From contig NC_081818.1 in NCBI RefSeq assembly GCF_030704535.1, positions 30,212,001-30,276,000 of the forward strand: DNA of 64,000 nt, given 5' to 3'. Within the stretch, counting starts at the first letter, position 1. Each line of letters starts with the position of its first letter. The stretch is from Vitis vinifera (Eukaryota > Streptophyta > Magnoliopsida > Vitales > Vitaceae). The notes below the pieces were generated by a model, which did not search any database, had not been told where the DNA came from, and was given only the letters and a program-made list of their open reading frames with translations. This document shows, piece after piece, positions 21,225-32,394 of this stretch. Both the position numbers and the translations under genes were made by a program.

Positions 21225-23593
21225 ATGGCAGAAGTATTGAGGAATTCACTTGCAATCATCGTCACCTCCAGTGGGTTTACTTGCCAATACTACTCATGTA
21301 GACCAACTGGTGGATATAGAATCCATTGCAGTTGTTTTCCGCGTTGCTTGTGTTATAATTCAACTATAAAAACAAACAAAAAGCAATTGAAAGGGCATGG
21401 CGTAGATACGATTTCCTTGAGGGAGAATGGGCGCTCTCAGTTTGAGGTCACTGGACATATAATGATGGAAATGAATTTGTTATTTGGGTCTGAGAGGAGG
21501 GATACTCCACGCATTGTCTCAAACATGGTTGCTTGCGTTCAGTCTGGTTTGGTTTGTGAGGAGGATGAGGAAAATATGTTGAATCAAAGAAGAAAAGAAG
21601 AATTTGACCCTAGTTATTTTGAACAGAAATTTCCTCCTTTGGGAAATTCAGAAATTCACAAGAACCCAGATTTTGAACATATAGGTGTTGCAGAGCCATT
21701 GACGATTTCAACAGGGATATCCAGTGAGTTTGAAGATAAGTTGCATTTTTTAGAGGAAAGGAATGAACAGATATTATCTAAAAGAATATTGATGCTAAGC
21801 AGATCCAACAAGGTCAGAAGTGTACTAGAGTTGTATAGGACCATGGAATTTTCGGGTCTTCAACCCAGTTCACATGCCTGTAATTCTCTTCTTTCTTGCC
21901 TCTTGAGGAATGAAATGCTTGATGACGCATTGAGAGTTTTTGAGTCGATGAAGGCAAATGAGAGCACTACCGGGCATAGTTATAGCTTGGTACTTAAAGC
22001 AATTGCAAATATTCAGGGCTATGATTCAGCTCTAAAGATGTTCAGCAAATTGGAGGTGGAATGCAAAGTAAAGAAGGATTTTGATGTGATTGCTTACACC
22101 ACAATGATATCAATTTGTGGCAAAGTAAATAACTGGGCTCAGACTGAAAGAATATGGAGAAGTATGAAGGAAAATGGTCTTGTTGGAACAATTGTAACTT
22201 ATCGTCTATTAGTTAGCGTTTTTGTTCGTTGTGGGCAGAATGAACTAGCCATTGATGCTTACAGTGAGATGATTCAAAATGGATTAAAACCAGGTGAAGA
22301 TGCAATGAAAGCTATTATTGGTGCATGCGCAAAGGAAGGGAAATGGGACTTGGCATTAAGTGTTTTTCAAAGTATGTTGAATGTTGGTTTGAAGCCGAAT
22401 CTTATAGCATGCAATGCATTGATTAACTCAATTGGGAAATCCGGGAATGTCAAGCTGGCATTCAGGGTTTATGATGTTATGAAATCTTTGGGTCATACAC
22501 CTGATGTTTACACATGGAATGCACTGCTTGGTGCTTTATACAGGGCAAATCAACATGCAGATGCACTTCATCTCTTTGAGAGCATTAGAGAGCAGAGCTC
22601 TCAAGTAAATTTACATTTGTACAACACTGCTTTAATGTCCTGCCAGAAGCTTGGGTTATGGAATAGAGCTCTACAACTTTTATGGCAGATGGAAGCTTCG
22701 GGACTATCAGTTTCATCTGCATCATATAATCTTGTTATTGGTGCTTGTGAGGTTGCAAGGAAACCAGAAATTGCATTGCAGGTTTATGAGCACATGGTTC
22801 AACAACAGTGCACTCCAGACACATTCACCCATTTGTCTCTAATAAGAAGTTGTATTTGGGGATCGCTTTGGGCTGAAGTGAAGGAAATTCTAAATGTAAG
22901 TTAATATTTATGAGAATTTGATAGCATCCAACTTATTTCAGTTACCTTTAGATTCGTCCATTCCTTTCCAACTTGTTAATTTAGAATCAGAGAAAAATAT
23001 CAGTGTTGATATTTTCTTCAAGGAAGTTTCATATGAAAAGAAAATTTTTCCAATAAAGCCTCAACCATTGAACTATAAACCTTTCCCACAAATTGAAACC
23101 AAGGATCGTAACTTTTTTTCTTTCAATAATATAAGACCTTATTACCAGGATTCAATCCTCTTGATCATTGGTCTTTGAAGTTTTCCTACTTGGGGAATGT
23201 GCTACTGTATCTATGTGGCCCTTGACACCCATGATGTTGATATCTAACTTAATGTATTTGTAATGTGTAATGCTCCGTGGTAATTTACAACTTCTATGTA
23301 TAACACTACTATTATTTCTTTTCTCATTTTCTTTTCATTTTGAAAAGAAAAAGAGGATTTCACAATATTTGTTGGTTATGCAGAGGGCTGGAACAGATGT
23401 TTCTCTCTATAATGCTGCTATACAGGGGATGTGTTTAAGAGGCAAGATTGAATCAGCAAAGAAGCTGTACATGAGAATGCGCAAGAGCGGCCTTAAACCT
23501 GATGGGAAAACTCGGGCATTGATGCTTCAGAACTTACAGAAAGATGCAATTAGGCCAAGTAACAGGCGGATTTCTCATCCCAGAAGATACTGA
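21225..23593 (+). CDS. P-type pentatricopeptide repeat protein (626 aa, 2 exons)
   Basis: Exons 21225-22895 (557 codons) and 23384-23593 (69 codons and TGA), joined in phase 0 across AAT|gtaagt and tatgcag|AGG. The start chosen is ATG 21225 (MAEVLRNSLAIIV); the open frame begins slightly earlier but only from a TTG. From about residue 190 the protein is a chain of 35-residue PPR units, for example SVLELYRTMEFSGLQPSS, NSLLSCLLRNEMLDDALRVF, NALINSIGKSGNVKLAFRVY and NAAIQGMCLRGKIESAKKLY. There is no E or DYW tail, so it is P class. Such proteins bind organelle RNA and act in splicing, stability or translation. The N-terminus is probably a plastid or mitochondrial targeting peptide. It may correspond to Arabidopsis At3g29290 (EMB2076), from memory and uncertain. 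A short upstream frame (ATG 21178, TGA 21240) overlaps the start codon. Confidence 0.9.
22896..23383 (+). other. Intron of the P-type PPR gene
   Basis: Starts gtaagt and ends tatgcag. No coding signal or recognisable element inside; T-rich before the acceptor. The last two PPR units are encoded after it. Confidence 0.85.
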
Positions 23594-24276
23594 TAGAAGA
23601 AGACACAAGAAAAAGACATTTCCCACAATTAGTGTGTTAAAAATGTCGCACATTGTACCATGTGGGTTGTTCTTATACCATACTTAAGCGAAGAACAGGT
23701 TCAAAGCCATCAATGTAAATAAATTATTTATTTTTAGTAGTATCTTATGTTACATCTAATGTCTCCTTTCCTTTGGATTTCTTAATCTGATAAAAAAGAA
23801 CTGCCAGGTTCCAAAAAACACAGATGCAGTTAAGCTCTTCATTTCGATTAGATGGATGGTGGCTAGGGGCAATAGTTTTGCGCCCACTATGGCTCACTCT
23901 AAATAGGATTCGCATTACCAGCAGGATAGGAATATGAAAGTCCCACATGTTTTCAACACAGATGCTGCCCTATTTCCCATTTTCAAAGGACTATGATATT
24001 GGACTTTCATGCCCTGTAGAAGGATTCAACTCCCCGTTTCTCAACTGATTTTGCGCTGTGTTAAAAGACCCAAGGCACTCTGGGGAAATGTGAATAGTGT
24101 TAAGCCAATGAGAAAAGAAAAGAAAAAGAAAAGACAATTCTAATACACACTAGATTGAGAGATGGAAGTGCAGCATGCAAGGTGAGATGAACATCACCTT
24201 GTATAAACCGGATATCTTTATAGGCATTTGTAGAAAGTTAGAAACTAGAGGTGACCATAAAACTACAAAAAGACGT
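23594..24276. other. Convergent 3' region between the PPR and ClpB genes
   Basis: The PPR gene (+) and the ClpB gene (-) run toward each other here, so about 680 bases hold both 3'UTRs. No further gene is seen. Confidence 0.6.
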
Positions 24277-27200
24277 TCAGATGGTTTGTGAAAAAGCTTC
24301 TTGGCCTTCTGCAGCTGGTGTGTCTGAATCAGACTCCAGTTTTCTCAGAATTAGCTTTTGCTGGGGAAGCTGGCCATTGGAAAATGCTGTGACCTCTGTG
24401 TCAATCAACACCGTGTCCTCGTCCTTAAACTCACCCCTTAATATGCCCTTGGCAAGTTCATTTTCAACATTTTGCTGGATCACCCGCTTGACTGGCCTAG
24501 CACCATAATTGGGATCATACCCAAGACTTCCTAGGAGCTGAATCGCTGTTTCGGTCACCTGGAGTTTCATCTTCCGGTCTGCTAGTCTCAACTGTACCCG
24601 TTCCAACTGGAAAACACATGCAAATTATAACCAGTGCTGAGATTGCATCTCAAGGAAAATAATATTACTAAGCAGAAAATTCCATGCAAAGAAAAATAGA
24701 AGGTATGATCAGATTGAAAGCATTAAAGCTGATAATACTCAAGTCACTTCAGAGAGAGACGGATGAAGGGTTATCTTCTGTATCTTCCCAAAGAATTGAC
24801 CAATGATATGCAGGCGTTTTTGGAAGGTTGTGAAAGGTCCAGTTTTTCGACAAAATAAAATAGACCCGTGTTGTACACACAAAACATTGACTGTTCATAG
24901 GCCAACCATGTTCTGAGCAAGAAAACATGAAACCAACCCAAGGTTGGGTTGTCCTGTCAGAACCCAAGCTGCACCTTTGAGAACTCTACCAGTGGGGGAC
25001 TCAAATTGGTATGGGAAAAGATGAAGTTTCTACATCATTAAGGTCATTGTGATATACCTCCAATTAGAATAAATCTTGATCCCCATCCCATCAGAAAAAC
25101 AAGTTTAAATGCAAATATATATATTCATGAAAAAATCATTTTTAAGCAATCAAACAACAGTGTAGAGCAACTTACCTGTAACTTGACAATACTGCTTATC
25201 TGATCACGGTCCAGAGGCTGGAAAACTATGTACTCATCAACTCGGTTCATGAACTCAGGACGGAAAATTGATCTTGCAGCATCCATTACCCTCTGCTTAA
25301 TAGTTTCATAAGCTGTCTCTTTTGGTAAGGTCTCATCGTCCATATTGAGAATGTACTGTGAACCCACATTTGAAGTCATAATGATGACAGTGTTGGTAAA
25401 GCTCACAGTGCGACCCTGTGAGTCAGTCACCCTCCCATCATCCAGGATCTGAAGAAACACATTGAACACATCTGAATGGGCCTTTTCTATTTCATCAAAC
25501 AGAATAACTGCATATGGCCTCCTGCGGACTGTCTCTGTCAACTGCCCTCCTTCCTCGTAACCAACATAACCAGGCGGTGCCCCTATCAATCTTGAAACTG
25601 CATGTTTTTCCATGTACTCGCTCATATCAATTCGCACAAGGGCTTCTTCAGTGTTGAACATGTAGGAAGCAAGGGCCTTGGCTAGCTCTGTCTTCCCAAC
25701 ACCTGTAGGACCCATGAACATGAAACTAGCAATTGGGCGGTGTGGATCAGAGAGACCTGCTCGGGACCGCTGGATGGCCTCAGCTACTGATCTCACTGCA
25801 GGATCTTGACCAACGACACGTTTATGTAGCTCTTCTTCCAAATGTAACAGTTTCTCCCTCTCTGATTGTTGTAGCTTGGAAACAGGGATACCAGTCCATT
25901 TACTGACAATTTCAGCAATATCATTCCCTGTAACCTCTTCTCTTAGCATGGATTTCCCAGATTTCATATACTCATCCAACTCTTTTTCCGCATTTTCAAG
26001 TTGACGCTGCAAAGAGTTCAGGCTCCCATACTTGAGTTCAGCAGCACGATTAAGGTCATACTCCCGCTCAGCCTGCTGAATCTCAAGATTCACCCTGTCA
26101 ATCTGTAAACAAATACGCACAATTAGTAATTTCAAATGCTTCTTTTGTCAATTTCCATTGGTTTCATTTTATTTAACTTGAAAGTCAGCACATTTACTTT
26201 CCAATTAGATCCAACTTTTCCAAGCCTGAGACACATAACAAAGCTGTTCTCATACTGACAGCACAAAAAATGAATACTAAAGAGGAAAATAAGTTATCTG
26301 CATAGTGAAAAATATAACTACAAACCTCTTCTTTGATTGACTGAAGGCGTGTCATAACTGATTTTTCATGCTCCCATTGCTCACTCAGCTCTGCTTGTTT
26401 CTCTTTTAACAGAGACAGCTCAGCCTCAAGGCGACTCAACCTATCTTTTGAAGCTTTATCTGTATCATTTGTAAGAGACAGCCTTTCCATCTCCAGCTTC
26501 AGTACAGAACGGTTGATCTCATCAAGTGCAGTGGGTTTGGATGTAATTTCCATTTTCAGTTTAGCAGCTGCTTCATCAACTAGGTCAATAGCTGCAGAAG
26601 ATATGAGAATGTTAGCATACATTGTAACTTCAAGATGCTAAAATATCAGCTCCATACAAGTAGCTGAGATGTTAAAGCTGAATATGCACCAAACCACATA
26701 CGTTCTGTTCAGAAACTCAAAAATTGGACGGGTGAATAGTTCAAGAAAACAATTTCCAGGAAGAGGGAAAAAATTGTTCTTGTTTTTGTTTATCCCTCCC
26801 TTGGGCAAAGGTGTGGAGGGCTGCCCCTTTATGCCTAATGTGGACTTTATGGAAGGAAAGGAATGGGAGAGCGTTCAATGATATCGAACGGGTTGACCAA
26901 ACCATCAAATATTCATTTGTGTATTTTTTTGCGAATTGGGCTAGGGTGTATATAGAGGATCATACTTCGGTTGATTTTGTAGATTGGTTATTCGTTAAGT
27001 AAAGGGTGCGCTCATTTGTCTTTGTGTTGCCTAGTGTTTTGGGCGTCTAGTGTATACTTCATGTGTACTGTTTTCGCCATTTTTTGGCTTTTCGAATACA
27101 TGCTCTTACCTATCAAAAAAAAAAACAAAGGCCTGGAAAAGACAGTTAAACAAGTTTATCACATTAAGCTGAATTCAAAATGTTTGAATCTTAACCTACA

Positions 27201-30200
27201 GGCATCAATTTGGAAGACTGGAAAGTGATATCGAACCCCATGCCATCTAATAGATGGTAAAGGAAATGCAAAAATAATGTTTTGGTGCTACATACAAGTA
27301 TTTTGTTGTCCCCCAAAATACTTTCATAGCATTATAATGCTGCATACATGCATAATGTTTATTGAATTATTTCCAACAGTGTGCTTCAATACAGGCCATC
27401 TGACAATTGAATTGGATTCCATCTCACGATGTCAGTGTCATCGTTTATCAGATCACGATCAAATGAGCAGTTAAATGGATACTAGACCCTTTAAAACTTG
27501 TTTATCCAGTATGTGAGTATGACTATTACCTTTGTCAGGTAAAAAGCGACCACTGATGTAACGATCAGACAGAATTGCCGCCTCCACAAGTGCACTGTCA
27601 GAAATGCGGACACCATGATGCAGTTCATATCTTTCCCGCAACCCACGAAGTATGGAAATTGTATCTTCCACTGTAGGTTGATCCACATAAACTTGCTGGA
27701 AACGACGTTCCAATGCTGGATCTTTCTCAATATATTTCCGATACTCATCCAGTGTTGTTGCACCAATACATCGCAACTCTCCACGACCAAGCATCGGTTT
27801 CAGTAGATTGCCCGCATCCATTGCACCATTTGTAGCACCTGAAACAGATATATGGAGTTAATTCATTGTCATCCATCTATTATCAGTTTGTTAACAAAAT
27901 ATCATCCAGCATATGAAGAATTGATCAAGCTCCTTTGCATATTTGTCAGACTTTGAAAAAATCAGGCATCTGAAAATAGAAATTATGAAAGCAAATTACC
28001 TGCTCCAACAACTGTGTGGATCTCATCAATAAAAAGGATAGTCTGGCCATCTGATTCTGTTACTTCCTTGAGTACAGCCTTCAGCCTATCCTCAAATTCC
28101 CCTCGAAATTTTGCCCCAGCTATGAGTGCACCCATGTCAAGAGATATAAGCTGGAAATGGAAAGATCATATCATTATCAAGGCTTCAGTACTTGAATTGA
28201 TAGATTAGACATCCCAACCCTTCATGATAATGGGAGAGAGACATATTTCAAGGAGAAGCAGGAAAAGATCTTTTAGACAAAACACACACCTTACGATTCA
28301 TCAAAGCTTGAGGCACATCCCCTTGCACGATTCTCTGAGCAAGCCTGTTGAAAGGATATATTTCAGATAAAAAGACACATGAGAGAAAGATATCTCCAGG
28401 ATTAGAAGCAACTATCTTAGCAAGTTTATGAAGCAAAGAAGCAATTCAACCTGTAACATTTCCCAAGCAATGCCATATAATAAACACGCCTGCTCAGAAG
28501 GTTGTGGCAATCAAAGTTGGCCCATATTCAAATATTGTTATCACTATGCTTACCTTTGATGCCACGTCCTCACTAATAGCAGCACACTACAAAGTCCTAC
28601 TAAACTCTAATCCCCTGAGTGCTAGATGCATGAGCCCAGAGGGTATGTATATGGGTGCATTAAGTTTGATCTTTAAGCTCATCGGCTTAAAAACACCAAG
28701 TTCATTGGTAGAACAGCCACAAGCTGATAAGCTTGTAGAAAAAATAAGCTAGGAGCACTAGATTTTGAACCTAGCTCAACCAGGGATCATAACATCCAGG
28801 GACACTGAATTCCAATTACAAGACTCGATATGAAAACAAGCAAAAAAAACAAATTGCTTACCCTTCAGAAATTGCAGTTTTTCCAACACCTGGCTCACCA
28901 ATTAGCACAGGATTGTTCTTTGTTCTCCTGGAGAGAATCTGGATGCACCTCCGTATTTCATCATCTCTTCCTATTACTGGGTCAAGCTTTCCTGCTTTTG
29001 CCATGGCTGTCAAATCTTTTCCATATTTCTCAAGTGCTTCATACTTCCCTTCAGGATCTATAACAAACTCAAAGGTAAGAAAAATTACTACAAGATAAAT
29101 TTTTTTAAATGCAAGATTATTGTAAGATATTGATCATACAAAATAGCATATAAAGTTCCTAAAAAGCAACAGTGAAGCAATTTCATTAAACAACATCAAG
29201 ATTCAAGGCAACATGTGCTAAAGCTTTAAATAACTGAAGCTATAAGAATCATAGTTGTTAAAAACTTAAAATACACAATATGATAGATACTTCATGAAAA
29301 TCAATAGGTATCACAATCCATATCATAATTTAAGCATCTCTTGCAACACATAAACAATACGATATATAATGTACAACAATACATACATCTTTAATCATTT
29401 TTTATAATTTTTAAGGAAAATCAAATTCAATTTTTTTTTCTTGGAGAGAATTGTTATATTAATTGTTCAAAATGTATGATATGGTTAGAAATTGATCATA
29501 AAATGGGGGGAGGGGTAAAATAATACTATATGAAAAGCTACATTTTTTTTTTGTCAAAGGTCATGTTGGAAGTTATAGTAAATTTATTCTTACAATAAAT
29601 ATTGGAAAATTTCCATTTGAATGATTGGAATTTTGACATTGAAAATGATGGTAATTGATGAATAGAAACTTTTGCTTAATATACTAGTTTTGCAAATATA
29701 ATGAGTTGGAATTTATAGAATATAAAAATTAAAACTTTTGAGATGACATATAAAGACATATATATATCAACAACACATATTAAGTCCATATGCCTAGTAA
29801 AATTTAGAAATAAAATTTATATTTAAAAATTTTAGAAGTTTGCTTTTGTAAATTATATGATGAACCTATACATTATACTCATATTTTGTTCGATTGAACA
29901 TTTCAAACTCTAGTATTCAATGTTTTCAGAGTGAACCACTAATTCAAGTTAATGAAAAACAGAAATTTTATACGTAAATAACTACATAACCATGATTAGG
30001 CAAAACTTGGACTGATTCATGCTGCCATCTACAGGCCATGGTGTCACAATGTAAAATCCAATGTTGAATGGTTTAAATTTGCATCTGAATCCCCCATCCA
30101 CATTCAATAGTTACACAGGTTCAGAAAACCAAAACAAGTAACCCTCATGCAAATTCCATTATTCATTCAAGCACATTAGCAGAGAGATAAAAGTGATTAC

Positions 30201-31855
30201 TAGCTGAAAAGTAAAAGAAAGAGAAATGATTATCACCTTGATCAATGACTTGTTGGCGTCCTCTTATGGCCTCGATTGCAGATTTTAAGGCTTTCTGGGA
30301 GATTTGAAAATCCTTAAACAGTTGCTTCCCAAAACGTTGATCTTGTACAAAGGCAAGAACCAAGTGCTCAACTGACACAAAGGAATCACCATACTCTTTC
30401 TTGTACTCCCTGGCCCGCTGAATCAAGCTTTCTAAGTCCCGTCCTAACATTGAACCAGCTGATTCACCAATAACCTGGCATGATCGGATAGATGCAGTCA
30501 TAAATAATCATGCACCAAGCATAAAATTGACAGAGAAATAAACATATAAAATGACATTATGCAATCCAACCAATTAACCCAGTACATGATGCAACATCAC
30601 CTAGGCAGCACACAGGACATGATGAACCAAGTTCCGGGATTCACACATTTACCAGGATATTGCTGGTAGAATGCACCTAGAGTAATACTTCACAAGTGAA
30701 TGAGGAAAGGCTACATAAGGAGTGAGTGACCATTCATGGGAAAGACTAAGCTATTATTTGAGTGCCTCCAGCACCTATCACATGGTTCTAAGGTTTAACT
30801 AAATATAAATAAGTGGGCTAACCTAGGTTTTCATAGCAGGGAGTAAAACAAGTCAATTTCTTTACACCAACTTAGAATGTGAAAGGGGCTTCTGATACCA
30901 CAGCTCGACTTCACCTAAGGAAGGCGTTACAGAGTCACAATGCCGGGATAAAATTCAGATACTTTATAAGTCACCTTAGGCTGGCGTTGAATGAACTTGT
31001 CAGTGGCATCAAGGAGACGGGTATTGTCAACCCCAGCCTTCGAGAAGATTCTGCGAGCAAGTCCATTCTTCTGCTCCAGCAGAGCCTTCATCAAATGCTC
31101 TGTCTCTACTATCTGATGCTTGTTCTCCTTTGCCACTTCTGGTGAAGAAACAATTGCTTGCCAAGCCATCTCTGTGAAATCTTGTTGAGTGATCTGACAT
31201 CATAACATGTAAAGCCCATTTCAGCATACTGAGAAATCTATGCATAATTCACTTTGCTGAGATCAGAAACTACATAAAAAAAAATGCTAGTCTTGAAAAT
31301 TTCATCCTTCTCAGTGGATCACCATTACAAGGTGTACAGTGGAAAAATGAAAAACAGAATTCATTTCAAAATCGAACCAATACAGAAGAAAACCAATTTC
31401 CATCGTTTGATTGACGAGAAAACATGGGAATAGAATACAAAATAGCGCGTTGAATTGAGATAAATTTTCATGTCAAGAAAAAGCACTTCCACGAAATCAG
31501 TCTCTATTAACTTGGTTGAAATCGGTTTTCCATATTTGAAATGGGAGAAACTGAGCGAGCCAACAAATCAAAACAGGAAAGAAAAAAATGTAGATAATAG
31601 GAGTACAAGACTCACCCTTCCACCGGAAGCATCGCATCGAACAACGAAAGACCTGGGACACTTACCCGACCCAGCAAACCGTTTGGAAAGAAAGACATCG
31701 TTTTGCTTCAACCTCAACGAATTTAGGGCTTTCAAAGACCTACGCCTTGCAGACAAGTTGAGAGAGAGGCGGGGGTGAGGAGAAAGAGCGGGTCCGTTGG
31801 AGCAGTTGGTGGGAAAACGAAGGTGAACACGGGAAAACGACGTCGTTGCGGCCAT
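24277..31855 (-). CDS. CLPB3: Chloroplast ClpB/Hsp100 disaggregase (976 aa, 10 exons)
   Basis: Exons on the minus strand: 31855-31616, 31193-30975, 30474-30237, 29057-28862, 28344-28290, 28150-28000, 27838-27530, 26591-26326, 26102-25176 and 24606-24277. Phases agree at all nine junctions and the total is 2931 nt. Residues 1-75 are a Ser/Arg-rich plastid transit peptide ([15 protein letters not shown]). The Clp N domain follows ([15 protein letters not shown]). NBD1 has Walker A GEPGVGKT at about 286-293 and Walker B ILFIDE at about 354-359. A coiled-coil middle domain spans about 470-600, which separates ClpB from ClpC. NBD2 has GPTGVGKT at about 689-696 and ILFDE near 758-762. It is a hexameric AAA+ ATPase that pulls apart protein aggregates with Hsp70 in the stroma; Arabidopsis CLPB3/APG6 is needed for chloroplast development. 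All catalytic motifs are intact. Introns hold a LINE fragment and a dispersed repeat copy. Confidence 0.95.
26790..27125 (+). mobile_element. 5'-truncated LINE (non-LTR retrotransposon) 3' end in a ClpB intron
   Basis: The sense frame reads [20 protein letters not shown] and then [20 protein letters not shown], stopping at 27001. This is the C-terminal end of plant LINE reverse-transcriptase ORFs (zf-RVT tail, typically CLMWxIWxERNxRxF). It is followed by about 110 bases of 3'UTR ending ttacctatc and a poly-A run at 27115-27125. Orientation is opposite to the host gene, in the intron between coding exons 7 and 8. The 5' border is not exact and I found no clear target-site duplication. Confidence 0.8.
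29250..29927 (-). repeat. AT-rich dispersed repeat, copy B (inverted relative to copy A)
   Basis: This is the reverse-complement partner of 18384-19157 and lies in the ClpB intron between coding exons 3 and 4. It starts catagttgttaaaaactt, the complement of the right end of copy A, and ends at tattcaatgtttt, matching the left end. It lacks the long TA and TAA expansions of copy A. Many scattered substitutions show that the two copies are old. Confidence 0.8.
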
Positions 31856-32356
31856 TAGGAGGTTTGAATTGGAAGAGAGAAGGGTTTTGTGAGGAATTAA
31901 ATAAATGTTTGGGCAGAGTCTTCTGGGAGGTTCTGGGGGTGTGGGTGTTTGGGTTGAGATTCCAGAATGTGAAGCTAAAATTTAAAATAGAGAGTTCAAG
32001 AACTCTGTACTGCTCTCGTCTGTTTCCTCCCTTCACACACGTGGCTGCCCATTATGGAATTTGGATATGAATGTTGAGATCCTTTTCTAATTTTAAATTA
32101 TCCTGTCTAAATAGATATCACCAAAAATCTAACTTCCAAATCCATGTCTATGAAATTCTTGTACCATTCAACTGTCACCAAATATTAATTTTTTTCTACA
32201 AAGCCATGTAATTCAGGTACATTTAAATTGCACGATATCACTTCATTAGTGATGATATTTTCAATAGATGATGGATTGATCTTTTTGATATTTTAAATTA
32301 AAAATATTAAAAATTAAAAAGATAAATATATCAAAAAATTTATGAGTGAAGTGATA

Positions 32357-32394
<38 letters not shown>

